A stretch of 38,832 bases of DNA from Sneathiella sp. (lineage in GTDB: Bacteria; Pseudomonadota; Alphaproteobacteria; Sneathiellales; Sneathiellaceae). The stretch lies in assembly GCA_016764355.1 (NCBI GenBank), contig JAESSA010000001.1:1-38832 (forward strand), written 5' to 3'. Shown in pieces: positions 25,527 through 34,259 of this stretch (its first letter is position 1; every line of letters begins with the position of its first letter). Below the pieces are notes generated by a model. That model saw nothing but the letters and a program-made list of their open reading frames with translations, was not told where the DNA came from and searched no databases. A program made the position numbers and the translations under genes.

Positions 25527-26432
25527 CTAGTTAAGGTGCCAAAGGGAGACCAGTCCGTCAAGTGTAAGTCTTTCAGATATAACGCTTTTCCCCAAACTTG
25601 CTTGAAAAAGGTGCTCTAAAAGGCCTTTTGGCTCACTATAATTTACCGTGATAAGTGGCAATGATGAGGGAATCTCCCTCTCCGATTCCAGCCAAGTGCG
25701 GGCTTCCAACAAGCCGCCAAGTTCATCCACTAGCCCCACTTTTACCGCAGATAACCCAATCAGGACACCGCCATTTGCCAAGGCTGCCGCTTCATCATGT
25801 GAAATGGGACGGCGTTCCGCCACAAGATTTACAAACCAATCATGGGTTTGGGTGACCATGTCCTGCAGATTTTTGCGTCCTGCGTCGGTTATGGGTTTGA
25901 ACGGGGATGGCTCCCCCTTTAACTCGCCTGATGTAATGGCGCTCGCTGTCACACCGATTTTGTCCAATAAGGAGGAGAATTCTGTGAGTTGGACAATAAC
26001 GCCGATTGATCCGGTGATGGAACTCTCACCAGCAAAAATTCGATCTCCTGCCAAGGCTGGTAAATAACCACCAGAGGCACCAATGGTTCCGATAACAGCC
26101 ACAACAGGCTTTTTGGCGGCAACTCGGCGCAAGGACTTATACAGTCTCTCGCTACCATAGGTCGATCCACCCGGGCTGTTTATATAGACAATGACAGCTT
26201 TTACATTGTCGTTTTTGAGAAGGCCTTCAATGGCTGTTTGTCGCAGCTCATTCTCAACAATCACATTGGCTACGTCCAGCCTTGCAATATGATCTTCGTC
26301 GCTGGGTTCACCAAAATCAGAGAATACCAAAACTCCGGCAACAATTACCGCGATTAAGGCGACAAGGCGCCAAAAAAACAGGCGCCGCTTTAAACGGCGC
26401 CTGTCTATCATTGTATCAGTATCAATGGACAT
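25527..26432 (-). CDS. sppA: signal peptide peptidase SppA, S49 family
   Basis: A 301-aa membrane-anchored serine protease that digests leftover signal peptides in the inner membrane. A basic N-terminus (IDRRRLKRRL) precedes one membrane helix (about residues 18-41). The S49 core has 'AVIVYINSPGGSTYGSERLY', the nucleophile Ser in 'GTIGASGGYLPAL', and the likely general-base Lys in 'SGELKGEPSPFKP'. Length fits the short SppA form. It follows rpsA by 46 bp, but a strong terminator hairpin lies inside its first codons, so expression from the rpsA promoter should be attenuated. Confidence 0.93.
   Translation of the reverse strand: MSIDTDTMIDRRRLKRRLFFWRLVALIAVIVAGVLVFSDFGEPSDEDHIARLDVANVIVENELRQTAIEGLLKNDNVKAVIVYINSPGGSTYGSERLYKSLRRVAAKKPVVAVIGTIGASGGYLPALAGDRIFAGESSITGSIGVIVQLTEFSSLLDKIGVTASAITSGELKGEPSPFKPITDAGRKNLQDMVTQTHDWFVNLVAERRPISHDEAAALANGGVLIGLSAVKVGLVDELGGLLEARTWLESEREIPSSLPLITVNYSEPKGLLEHLFQASLGKSVISERLTLDGLVSLWHLN
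26371..26404 (-). terminator. intrinsic terminator inside sppA coding start, downstream of rpsA
   Basis: A 10-bp perfect stem (26378-26387 with 26395-26404; core CAGGCGCCG/CGGCGCCTG) has a 7-base loop. On the minus strand it is followed by T7. It lies about 75 bases after the rpsA stop and encodes the 'RRRLKRRL' stretch of SppA. Confidence 0.8.
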
Positions 26433-26478
26433 GTTGTCCCTTTATCCAGTTAAACATGTTCATCTCCAATACGATTTT

Positions 26479-28194
26479 TTACTCTTCGTCACCTTCGTTG
26501 GCTTTGCGCATAGCAGCACCAAGAATGTCACCGAGGGAAGCGCCAGCGTCAGAAGATCCGTATTGAGCAACGGCTTCTTTTTCTTCAGCAACTTCTTTCG
26601 CTTTGATGGAAAGAGTGATTTTGCGTGTTTTGTTATCGATTGTCATGATACGTGCATCGAGCTTGTCGCCAGCCGCGAAGCGGTCTGGACGCTGTTCAGC
26701 GCGATCCCGTGACAATTCAGCTTTACGGATAAAGCCAACAACACCTTCAGAAATCTCAACGTCGAGACCAGCATCCTGAATTGCAGTTACAGTACATGTA
26801 ACAACAGAACCTTTTTTCAGCTCAGCTGAGCCTGCAAATGGATCTTCAGATGTTTGCTTGATACCAAGGCTGATACGTTCTTTTTCGATGTCGATATCCA
26901 GAACTTTGGCTGTAACTTCGTCACCTTTTTTGTAGGCTTGGATAGCTTTTTCGCCTGGCTCGTTCCAATCGATGTCTGACATGTGAACCATGCCATCAAC
27001 GTCGCTTTCAAGACCAATAAACAGACCAAATTCAGTGATGTTCTTCACTTCACCTGTGATGGTGCTGCCAACTGGAATAGTTTCTGCGAAATCTTTCCAT
27101 GGATTTTCAAGGCACTGTTTCAGACCAAGGCTGATACGGCGACGATCTGAATCTACTTCAAGAACCATTACTTCTACTTCCTGAGAGGTAGAAACAATTT
27201 TACCTGGGTGAACGTTCTTCTTAGTCCAGCTCATTTCTGAAACATGGACAAGACCTTCAACGCCTGGTTCCAATTCAACAAAAGCACCATAGTCAGTGAT
27301 ATTTGTAACACGACCAGTGAATTTGCTTTGAAGTGGATACTTGTCTTCAAGTTTTTCCCATGGATCAGTTAGAAGCTGTTTCATGCCAAGGCTGATACGC
27401 TGAGTTTCTTTGTTCAGACGAATAACCTGTACTTTAACAGTTTCCCCGATTGTCAGGACTTCAGATGGGTGGTTAACACGGCGCCATGCGATGTCAGTAA
27501 CATGCAATAGGCCGTCAACACCGCCAAGATCAACGAATGCACCGTAATCGGTGATATTCTTGACCACACCCTCGAGTGTCTGGCCTTCTTCCAATGTTCC
27601 AATAAGCTCTGCACGGGCTTCCGCACGGCTTTCTTCAAGAACAGCGCGGCGTGAAACAACAATGTTGCCCCGACGACGGTCCATTTTGAGGATTTGGAAT
27701 GGCTGTGGAATACCTTTAAGAGGAGCAATGTCGCGCACTGGGCGAACATCAACCTGACTACCAGGCAGGAATGCAACAGCGCCGGATAGGTCAACAGTGA
27801 AACCACCTTTGACACGACCGAAGATAACGCCTTCAACACGCTCGTTCGCATCGAATGCAACTTGGAGTTTTTCCCAAGCTTCTTCACGGCGGGCTTTATC
27901 ACGGGAAAGTACCGCTTCGCCAGCTGAGTTTTCAATGCGTTCTAGGAATACTTCTACAGTATCACCAATTTTCAAGTCAGAATCTTGACCGGGCGCAGCA
28001 AATTCCTTCAAAGGAACGCGGCCTTCGGATTTCAGTCCGACATCGATGATAGCAAGGTCTTTTTCAATGTTGATGACGGTGCCCTTGATAACCGTTCCTT
28101 CGAGGCTATCGTTAGCACCGTAGGATTCTTCGAGCATTGCGGCAAAATCTTCAAAAGCCGGCATGCCTTCTTCGGCAGCAGTAGTGTTCGACAT
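26479..28194 (-). CDS. rpsA: 30S ribosomal protein S1
   Basis: About 571 aa from the ATG at 28194 (MSNTTAAEEGMPAFEDF), which has AAGGAAAT upstream; an in-frame ATG seven codons earlier overlaps that site and is unlikely. Six S1/OB-fold repeats are visible, for example 'EGTVIKGTVINIEKDLAIIDVG', 'LEGVVKNITDYGAFVDLGGVDGLLHVTDIAW', 'FTGRVTNITDYGAFVELEPGVEGLVHVSEMSW' and 'ITGEVKNITEFGLFIGLESDVDGMVHMSDIDW'. It binds mRNA leaders and helps recruit and unfold them on the 30S subunit. Its place between cmk and sppA/ihfB is the usual one. It probably has its own strong promoter in the 149-bp gap after cmk. Confidence 0.97.
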   Translation of the reverse strand: MSNTTAAEEGMPAFEDFAAMLEESYGANDSLEGTVIKGTVINIEKDLAIIDVGLKSEGRVPLKEFAAPGQDSDLKIGDTVEVFLERIENSAGEAVLSRDKARREEAWEKLQVAFDANERVEGVIFGRVKGGFTVDLSGAVAFLPGSQVDVRPVRDIAPLKGIPQPFQILKMDRRRGNIVVSRRAVLEESRAEARAELIGTLEEGQTLEGVVKNITDYGAFVDLGGVDGLLHVTDIAWRRVNHPSEVLTIGETVKVQVIRLNKETQRISLGMKQLLTDPWEKLEDKYPLQSKFTGRVTNITDYGAFVELEPGVEGLVHVSEMSWTKKNVHPGKIVSTSQEVEVMVLEVDSDRRRISLGLKQCLENPWKDFAETIPVGSTITGEVKNITEFGLFIGLESDVDGMVHMSDIDWNEPGEKAIQAYKKGDEVTAKVLDIDIEKERISLGIKQTSEDPFAGSAELKKGSVVTCTVTAIQDAGLDVEISEGVVGFIRKAELSRDRAEQRPDRFAAGDKLDARIMTIDNKTRKITLSIKAKEVAEEKEAVAQYGSSDAGASLGDILGAAMRKANEGDEE

Positions 28195-28343
28195 ATTTTG
28201 ATTTCCTTTAATCAATCCAGTATCAGGCCAAACCGGTTCCCCGGCGGATCAATGGCCACTTGTTTTCCAGTTTTCAATGCGCACGCTTGGAAAACGCGTT
28301 AAATTTGCCCCTGCGTGGGCGGGGCGATGATGACGAGGTCACA

Positions 28344-28976
28344 TCAGGTTTTTGTCGGCAGATGCTTTTCAATAATCTCATATGCAGCGTCAAGTGCAGC
28401 TTCTATATCTAATTTTGTCGTATCAAGCAAGTGTGCGTCTTCAGCTTTTGCTAGTGGGGCGGACGCGCGGCCTTGATCCCTTGCATCCCGTTCTTTCAAA
28501 TCAGACAAAACCTGAGCCAGTTTGACGTCCTCTCCCTTTGCAGTGAGTTCATCAAAACGGCGCAATGCACGGACTTCTGCACTGGCTGTGACAAACAGCT
28601 TTACCTCGGCTGCTGGGCAGACAACCGTTCCGATGTCTCGACCATCCAACACCGCACCAGGGCTGTGTTCTGCCACCTCTCGCTGATAGTCGAGAAGGGC
28701 TGCTCGGACCCCCTGGTTTGCCGCAACGATGGAGGCGGCGTTGCCCACATGCTCTAATCGAAGCTCCGGGTCTGCAAGGGAAATATCAGCAACATTTCGT
28801 GCCGCCTCTACAGCTAAATCTTCTGCGTTTGGATCTTGCCCTTTTTGTAATAAAGACAGGCCAACGGCGCGATATAACGCCCCGGTATCGAGATATTTAA
28901 ATCCATATTTGTCAGCGATTCGCCGGGCGAGGGTGCCTTTGCCGGCGGCAACAGGGCCGTCTACTGCAATAATCAT
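28344..28976 (-). CDS. cmk: cytidylate kinase
   Basis: A 210-aa enzyme phosphorylating CMP and dCMP with ATP. The P-loop is 'DGPVAAGKGTLARRIA' (about residues 5-20). 'YLDTGALYRAVGL' is the CMP-binding segment, 'VLDGRDIGTVVCP' carries the conserved Arg/Asp, and 'KERDARDQGRASAPL' is the lid region. The ATG overlaps the aroA stop by 4 bp (ATGA), so the two are translationally coupled. rpsA follows downstream. Confidence 0.96.
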   Translation of the reverse strand: MIIAVDGPVAAGKGTLARRIADKYGFKYLDTGALYRAVGLSLLQKGQDPNAEDLAVEAARNVADISLADPELRLEHVGNAASIVAANQGVRAALLDYQREVAEHSPGAVLDGRDIGTVVCPAAEVKLFVTASAEVRALRRFDELTAKGEDVKLAQVLSDLKERDARDQGRASAPLAKAEDAHLLDTTKLDIEAALDAAYEIIEKHLPTKT

Positions 28977-30325
28977 GTGTCAGCCTTTTTGCCAATTTGG
29001 GCGCCAAGCCCGTTCATCAATTGTGTGAAACCTGGAAAACTCGTCTCCATTACCGATCCATCATCGACAGTCACAGGTTCTTGTGAGGCCATGCCTAGAA
29101 CAAGAAAAGACATGGCAATTCGATGATCAAGCTCGGTGGCAACTGTTGCGCCGCCTTTCGGTGGCACTGCGCGACCGTGAATGATGATCCCGTCTTCTAA
29201 CTCCTCAAGTTCAACACCGCAGGCTTTCAAGCCTTCTGCCATAACAGCAATCCGGTCACTCTCCTTGACCCGGAGTTCCTTCAGCCCCCGCATGGTTGTT
29301 GTGCCGGCAGCCATAGCGGCCGCCACAAACAGCACAGGATATTCGTCGATCATTGAAATGGCGCGGGATGGTGGTACTTCAATTCCTTTTAGAAGGCCGC
29401 CCTTAACCTGTACATCGCCTACCTGCTCCCCTGCTTGCAAACGCACATTGGAAATTTGGATGTCGGCGCCCATCTCGCCCAATGTCTCGAAAATACCATC
29501 GCGAAGGGGGTTCAGGCCGACATTTTCGATGGTAACGTCTGATCCGGGTATAATGGCGGCGGCAACGGCAATAAAGGCCGCGGAAGAAGGATCGCCCGGA
29601 ACTATCACATCGGCGGCGCGCAATTCTTGCTGGCCTTCTAACGATATAACACGACTGCCATCATTTTTGAGTTCAACATCGACGCGAGCCCCAAAATGAC
29701 GGAGCATATTTTCCGTATGATCTCGCGTCGGTTTCGGCTCCGTCACTGTTGTTGTACCCGCCGTATCCATTCCCGCCAGCAAAATGCAGGATTTCACTTG
29801 GGCAGAGGCCACGGGCAAAGTGTAGGATATGGGCATAAGGTCTCGCCCGGTTAGGGCAAGGGGAAAGCGATCTTCACTGCGGGATGTAATCTCGGCTCCC
29901 ATTTGGCGAAGAGGGTTCGCAACCCGGCCCATTGGTCTTTTGTGCAGGGACGCATCGCCGCTGAAAAAAGTAGTGAAAGGGGCATTTGCAACCAAACCCA
30001 TCAATAAGCGAGCCGCTGTACCGGAATTTCCCATCTCCAGCACATTTTTAGGTTCCTGAAGCGCGCCGACGCCAACACCCTCAATATGCCAGGTACCAGA
30101 CTCTGATCGGGTGATTCGCGCACCAAGCTGTCGCATGGCCTCGGCAGTGCACAGAACATCTTCACCTTCAAGCAGGCCTGTTACGGTTGTCTCCCCAAGG
30201 GCAAGCGTGCCCAGTATGAGAGAACGGTGTGACATGGATTTGTCACCGGGAACGGTCATTGTACCGGTCAGTGCGCCGCATTTATAAGACGTTACTGGTA
30301 TAGATTCATTTGTTGATATGGTCAT
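28973..30325 (-). CDS. aroA: 3-phosphoshikimate 1-carboxyvinyltransferase (EPSP synthase)
   Basis: A 450-aa shikimate-pathway enzyme joining PEP to shikimate 3-phosphate. Motifs: 'PGDKSMSHRSLILG', 'EMGNSGTAARLLMG', 'KRPMGRVANPLRQMGA', 'VASAQVKSCILLAG', 'RDHTENMLRHFGA', 'SMIDEYPVL', 'LRVKESDR' and 'DHRIAMSFLVLG'. The sequence resembles the alphaproteobacterial/class II type. The PEP-site loop has Gly (GNSGTA) where the glyphosate-tolerant Agrobacterium CP4 enzyme has Ala, so no built-in tolerance should be assumed. It heads the aroA-cmk operon and is divergent from the zinc-ribbon gene. Confidence 0.96.
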   Translation of the reverse strand: MTISTNESIPVTSYKCGALTGTMTVPGDKSMSHRSLILGTLALGETTVTGLLEGEDVLCTAEAMRQLGARITRSESGTWHIEGVGVGALQEPKNVLEMGNSGTAARLLMGLVANAPFTTFFSGDASLHKRPMGRVANPLRQMGAEITSRSEDRFPLALTGRDLMPISYTLPVASAQVKSCILLAGMDTAGTTTVTEPKPTRDHTENMLRHFGARVDVELKNDGSRVISLEGQQELRAADVIVPGDPSSAAFIAVAAAIIPGSDVTIENVGLNPLRDGIFETLGEMGADIQISNVRLQAGEQVGDVQVKGGLLKGIEVPPSRAISMIDEYPVLFVAAAMAAGTTTMRGLKELRVKESDRIAVMAEGLKACGVELEELEDGIIIHGRAVPPKGGATVATELDHRIAMSFLVLGMASQEPVTVDDGSVMETSFPGFTQLMNGLGAQIGKKADT

Positions 30326-30532
30326 AAGCTCAATATTGATCCCGCATGCACCATGCGATTAAGCGATCGATGTGGGGTTGAAAATAATAGATGTTTTTAG
30401 CAACCTTTTTACCAATTGTCATATTTTCCTGCGTCTAAAATGAAAGAAACTTTTGACAGCGGGCCCTTATTCTGGCACTTGAGCAAAAATTCGTTTGGAA
30501 ATTTCATCTATAAAACTGTGTAAGAGGATATA

Positions 30533-30844
30533 ATGGCAAAACCGGAATGGGGCGATAAGCACCTTTGTAATTCCTGTAGCAAACCGTTTTACGACATGAA
30601 GCGCAAGCCGATTATATGTCCTGTATGCGGTGTTGAGCATGTTCCTGAGAAACTTCTCAAATCTCGCAAAATCTCATCAGCAAAATCGGCTCCTGTGAAA
30701 AAAGTAGTTCCGGTCACTGAAGAGGCGTCTGAGGATGACGAGGGTCATGAAAATGTTGGAACGTCGGTTGAGACCGATGATGATGGGGATGACGAAGATA
30801 TCTCCTCTGTTGTGACCAATAAACCAACGATCGAAGACCGCTAA
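30533..30844 (+). CDS. TIGR02300-family zinc-ribbon acidic protein
   Basis: A 103-aa protein with an N-terminal four-Cys ribbon: 'HLCNSCSKPFYDMKRKPIICPVCG' in two CxxC pairs, residues about 12-34, around the family's FYD(L/M) motif (shown in parts here: CNSC, PFYDMKRKP, CPVC). The C-terminal half is strongly acidic and low-complexity (EEASEDDEGH, ETDDDGDDED). The function of the family is unknown. A position divergent from aroA and just before tRNA-Ala is one I recall as common in Alphaproteobacteria. AAGAGGAT precedes the ATG. Confidence 0.88.
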   Translation: MAKPEWGDKHLCNSCSKPFYDMKRKPIICPVCGVEHVPEKLLKSRKISSAKSAPVKKVVPVTEEASEDDEGHENVGTSVETDDDGDDEDISSVVTNKPTIEDR

Positions 30845-30936
30845 GTTAGGCACTTTGAAAAAAAGAGTCTGCATAAGTGAAAAACATCACTTTTTGACTT
30901 GAACTTGAAATCGCTTCGGAATAAGTTGCCGACGCA

Positions 30937-30958
30937 TTGACGATGTACGCATCGTCAA
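30937..30958 (+). promoter_or_regulatory. perfect hairpin in the tRNA-Ala leader
   Basis: TTGACGATG (30937-30945) pairs with CATCGTCAA (30950-30958) around TACG. It ends 5 bases before the tRNA. It is either a processing signal in the 5' leader or part of the promoter/operator region. Confidence 0.5.
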
Positions 30959-30963
30959 ACTGT

Positions 30964-31039
30964 GGGGCCATAGCTCAGTTGGGAGAGCGCTTGGATGGCA
31001 TTCAAGAGGTCGTCGGTTCGATCCCGTCTGGCTCCACCA
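30964..31039 (+). tRNA. tRNA-Ala (anticodon GGC)
   Basis: A 76-nt cloverleaf with encoded CCA. The acceptor arm GGGGCCA pairs with TGGCTCC. The D-arm contains AGCTCAGTTGGGAGAGC. The anticodon arm CTTGG-ATGGCAT-TCAAG gives anticodon GGC, with a G-U pair closing the loop. The T-arm holds GTTCGATC, with one T-T opposition in its stem, which I believe is common in this tRNA in Alphaproteobacteria. Confidence 0.96.
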
Positions 31040-31050
31040 AAATTCTAAAA

Positions 31051-31080
31051 AGCCTCGGCAGCAATGCCGGGGCTTTTTTT
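31051..31080 (+). terminator. intrinsic terminator after tRNA-Ala
   Basis: AGCCTCGGCA and TGCCGGGGCT form a 10-bp stem with one G-T pair and a GCAA tetraloop, followed by seven T. It lies 11 bases after the tRNA 3' end. Confidence 0.9.
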
Positions 31081-31198
31081 GCCTAGCGGTCCGTTAGCCT
31101 TATCGCCTGTAACGCCGCTTTTATATTTCATTTGAAAACTGCATCCAAATATATACCCTGTTGCTTCTTGATTTAAGTTTTGAGTGGTGGTTTAAAGC

Positions 31199-31840
31199 AT
31201 GTCTAGCTTGATGTTGAATTTTTCGGATTTATTGGTGGCTTATTTGGCTTACGTTATCGCAACGGCAAGTCCAGGACCTGCCAATTTAGCCATTATGACG
31301 ACGGCTATGCATCAGGGGCGGAAATCAGGGCTTTATCTGGCGCTGGGCGTTGTTTGTGGATCGCTTTGTTGGGCGATACTGGCGGCGCTGGGGTTATCGG
31401 CTTTGCTGTCTGCTTTTGGTTGGGCTTTCACTGTGATCAAGGTCGTGGGCGGTTTGTATCTTTTGTGGTTGGCGTTTAAAGCCGCGCGGGCCGCTTTAAG
31501 AAAAACGGATATTGCGACAGCTCCAATTATGGCAGATCAGAAATCTGGATCTGCCTATTTCTTGAAAGGTTTTTTAATCCATATGACCAACCCCAAGGCA
31601 GTTTTTGCGTGGGTTGCCATTATATCACTGGGATTAAAACCCGACGCACCGGCATGGATGTCTATTGCTGTCGTAGGCGGTTGTGCCATTCTTGGAGTTT
31701 TTGTTTTTGGCTCCTATGCCTTAGCATTTTCCACCCCGACAATGATCAATCTTTACGCTTCCTTCAAACGGTCCATCGAAGGTGTTATGGCGGTGGCCTT
31801 CGGGCTCGCCGGGATAAAATTACTCACATCCCGGCTTTAA
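31199..31840 (+). CDS. LysE/RhtB-family amino-acid exporter
   Basis: A 213-aa inner-membrane protein with about six hydrophobic helices. The N-terminal signature 'ATASPGPANLAIMTTAMHQGRKSGLYLALGVVCG' is the LysE/RhtB motif, and 'FLKGFLIHMTNPKAVFAWVAI' is the second conserved block. It probably exports an amino acid or similar metabolite by proton exchange; the substrate cannot be told from sequence. It stands alone downstream of tRNA-Ala and converges on the SDR gene. The ATG at 31199 is chosen because the helix and motif spacing match the family, although the ribosome binding site is weak. Confidence 0.9.
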   Translation: MSSLMLNFSDLLVAYLAYVIATASPGPANLAIMTTAMHQGRKSGLYLALGVVCGSLCWAILAALGLSALLSAFGWAFTVIKVVGGLYLLWLAFKAARAALRKTDIATAPIMADQKSGSAYFLKGFLIHMTNPKAVFAWVAIISLGLKPDAPAWMSIAVVGGCAILGVFVFGSYALAFSTPTMINLYASFKRSIEGVMAVAFGLAGIKLLTSRL

Positions 31841-31862
31841 ACCTTCCGATTATGGGCAGCGA

Positions 31863-32561
31863 TTATGCATAATCACTAAGACTACGGGCGGAGAGTTGGC
31901 CCCAGACGTTTTTCTCGTCCGTTATCATGCAATTGATCATGTGGGCGGCGTCATCGGGAGCCATGGCGATATCCAGATCACGGGGGACGCCCGCGGTGTC
32001 ATACATGCTGGACGATACTTTGCCCGGATAGAAACCCATGACACGGACGCCTTTTGGGCCGCATTCCGCTTCCATGCAGCCAGTGAAACCCCGAATAGCC
32101 CATTTACTGCCGGCATAAACACTGATGTTTTTTCGGCAATAGAGGGCGCCGGTGGAAATGACGTTCAGAATGGTGCCTGATTTCCTCTCGAACATACCGG
32201 GGAGGACTGCATGGGTCATAAACATGGTGCCTAGGGTGTTTGTTTCCATGACGGAGCGAATTTGCGATGTGGAATGGCCCTCAAAATCTCCTTCAAGCCA
32301 AATCCCTGCATTATTGACAAGACCCCATAGAGGACCCACCTCCGCCTCCACTTGGGCTACAACAGTCTCGCAAGAAGCCTCGTTGGCGACATCGAGTACA
32401 TATCCCGGAACGCCCACTTCTTTTGCGCAGGCTTCTACTTTTTCAGGTTTGCGGCCAGTTAAGACCATTTGAAAACCGCTGTTTTTCAAGTTTTGAACGG
32501 TGGCAAGTCCAATACCGCTTGTGGCGCCTGTCACTAGAATAACCCGGTTGTCTTTGTTCAT
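31863..32561 (-). CDS. short-chain dehydrogenase/reductase
   Basis: A 232-aa classical SDR. 'ILVTGATSGIGLATV' is the NAD(P) dinucleotide motif, 'LVNNAGIW' the NNAG element, and 'SVYAGSKWAIRGF' has the catalytic Tyr-x3-Lys, with Ser in 'NVISTGALY'. Arg in 'VLTGRKPEK' suggests NADP preference. 'YPGKVSSSMYDTAG' is the usual post-active-site loop. Substrate is unknown. It is convergent with the LysE gene; a palindrome GATTATGCATAATC (31861-31874) covers its stop codon. Confidence 0.92.
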   Translation of the reverse strand: MNKDNRVILVTGATSGIGLATVQNLKNSGFQMVLTGRKPEKVEACAKEVGVPGYVLDVANEASCETVVAQVEAEVGPLWGLVNNAGIWLEGDFEGHSTSQIRSVMETNTLGTMFMTHAVLPGMFERKSGTILNVISTGALYCRKNISVYAGSKWAIRGFTGCMEAECGPKGVRVMGFYPGKVSSSMYDTAGVPRDLDIAMAPDDAAHMINCMITDEKNVWGQLSARSLSDYA

Positions 32562-32650
32562 AGCTCGATACTTCTCGTCAAAATTTGAATTCCGGCGCGA
32601 TGCTACTGAAATTAGCGCAGTGTTGGAACTATAATGTGCAGCAATGTATC

Positions 32651-33247
32651 CTAAATAACTGTCATTAACCCGAACGCTGACGCCATCATGGCAAGGCCCA
32701 ATCCCACTTGTAGATATTTCCCGGCAAATTTTGGGGATAAGCGGGTTTTAAGGGCTCGGCCCAAGAAGGCCCACAAAACCAAGCAAGGCGTGGTTATAAT
32801 TAGGATTATGATACCAAGATACAAGCCCTTAAAATTATCGCCTAAGCTCATGGCGCTAAAGGCTGCAAAACTGGTGCCCACCAAAACCCATGTTTTAGGA
32901 TTTAAAATTTGAAAGAAAAAAAGCCCAATAAATGAATAATTTTGGGTGGTTTTGTTGAGGTTTTTCTTTTTTTCAAAGATCATTTTGATGCTGGCCCATA
33001 AAAGAAAGCCGCAGCCAATTATAACCATCAAAGGTCGAAGCCAGTCTATGGCGTTAAAAGCAGCCTCAAATCCAAAACGGGTGAGCAACAAGACAAATTG
33101 TGTTCCCAAAAGAATGGCGACAATTGGAAGAAGGCTGGCTGCAATTCCTTTCTTTGCAGATAAGCCAAGGACAATGAAGTTATTGGGGCCGGGCGTTATC
33201 GCGGCAAGGAATATCAAACTGACGAGGCTGAAAAGAGCAGGAGTCAT
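32651..33247 (-). CDS. LysE/RhtB-family amino-acid exporter (second copy)
   Basis: A 198-aa membrane protein with six predicted helices. 'FLAAITPGPNNFIVLGLSAKKGIAASL' is the LysE/RhtB signature, and 'FFFQILNPKTWVLVGTSFAAF' the second block. It differs clearly from the other LysE protein in this window, so it is not a recent duplicate. Its ATG overlaps the stop of the upstream glutathionyl-hydroquinone-reductase-like gene by 4 bp, so the two are translationally coupled and probably share a role, perhaps removal of a product or of a toxic compound. Both may be controlled by the divergent LysR regulator. Confidence 0.9.
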   Translation of the reverse strand: MTPALFSLVSLIFLAAITPGPNNFIVLGLSAKKGIAASLLPIVAILLGTQFVLLLTRFGFEAAFNAIDWLRPLMVIIGCGFLLWASIKMIFEKKKNLNKTTQNYSFIGLFFFQILNPKTWVLVGTSFAAFSAMSLGDNFKGLYLGIIILIITTPCLVLWAFLGRALKTRLSPKFAGKYLQVGLGLAMMASAFGLMTVI

Positions 33248-34170
33248 TTGGAGTTCCCCGCGTTTGCTTTTGGGACAATGCCAAAGGGATTGATGGATCT
33301 GTCGTTATAAAAGTAAGCAAACCGGATGGCGTCCAGATTCACCGTGTCGGCAAAGTCATAATGTTGATCCAAATCGCCTAAATATCGCGTGATATTGGAA
33401 TAATCCCGAATTTGACGCAGGCTGCATTTAAAATGGCTGTAATAGACAGGATCAAAGCGGATAAGAGTGGGGTAAAGCTTACAATCTGCCATGGATACCA
33501 AATCGCCAATGAGGAACTTGTTGTTTTCAAAGTGACGATCGAGGTGATCTAACGTTTGAAAAACTTGGATAACAGCGTCATCATAAGCGGACTGAGATTG
33601 GGCAAAGCCGGCGCGATACACTCCGTTATTCAAAGCGTCATACAGGATGTTGTCCCATTCATCAATTTCTCCCCTGTGTGCCGAAGGATACAGATCAGGT
33701 ACCTCATCATCGGGCGTTGCGGGCAGCTCGTTTAAAAGGCGCAGGATTTCGGAAGATTCGTTGTTTAAAATGCAACCCGCCTCGTCATCCCAAAGTACTG
33801 GAATTGTCGAACGGCCGGTGAAGTTTGTTTCGGTTGCAGAATAAAGTTCATGTAAATAAGTGCCTTGTTGCGGAAGGCCGGGAACAGCCACTTCGTGGCC
33901 TTTGTTTAGGGAATACCCTTGCATTCTCGGCTCCCCAACGATGTGGATGGGGAGGAGATCTTGCAGGCCTTTTAACTTATGGACCAAGGTAACCCGGTGG
34001 CACCAAGGGCAGCTTTCAGAAATAAACAACCGATACCGATTTTTTGAGATCATTTCGCCTGTTTTTAGGTGAGGAAAGCCCCTTCGAAACACTGTTTTTG
34101 GTCTATTATAGGAACCGTTATTTATTACAAGGTCACTCTTCGACCACTTACCGTCTATTATCATACCCAT
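33244..34170 (-). CDS. Xi-class glutathione transferase / glutathionyl-hydroquinone reductase-like
   Basis: 308 aa. The N-terminal thioredoxin-like half has 'RLFISESCPWCHRVTLVHKLKGLQ', matching the CPWxHR motif of the ECM4/YqjG family with the catalytic first Cys. 'TIPVLWDDEAGCILNNESSEILRLL' is the glutathione site. The C-terminal helical half includes 'LYDALNNGVYRAGFAQSQSAYD', 'FLIGDLVSMADCKLYPTLIRFDPVYYSHFKC' (in two conserved blocks) and 'YLGDLDQHY', as in Xi enzymes. These reduce glutathionyl-hydroquinones. GAGGAG precedes the ATG. It is co-transcribed with a LysE exporter (4-bp overlap) and divergent from a LysR gene. Confidence 0.88.
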   Translation of the reverse strand: MGMIIDGKWSKSDLVINNGSYNRPKTVFRRGFPHLKTGEMISKNRYRLFISESCPWCHRVTLVHKLKGLQDLLPIHIVGEPRMQGYSLNKGHEVAVPGLPQQGTYLHELYSATETNFTGRSTIPVLWDDEAGCILNNESSEILRLLNELPATPDDEVPDLYPSAHRGEIDEWDNILYDALNNGVYRAGFAQSQSAYDDAVIQVFQTLDHLDRHFENNKFLIGDLVSMADCKLYPTLIRFDPVYYSHFKCSLRQIRDYSNITRYLGDLDQHYDFADTVNLDAIRFAYFYNDRSINPFGIVPKANAGNSK

Positions 34171-34259
34171 TGATTAATCTCCTCTATTGTTGAAGGATAA
34201 CCGAATGGTTCATTAATATGTGGTTCAAAAATTGGGCATATTGGTCTAATATTGGCACC

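Noticed and set aside
31861-31874. GATTATGCATAATC palindrome as terminator between the LysE and SDR genes
   Set aside because: The arms are AT-rich, have no loop and no T-run; it may simply come from the SDR stop region.
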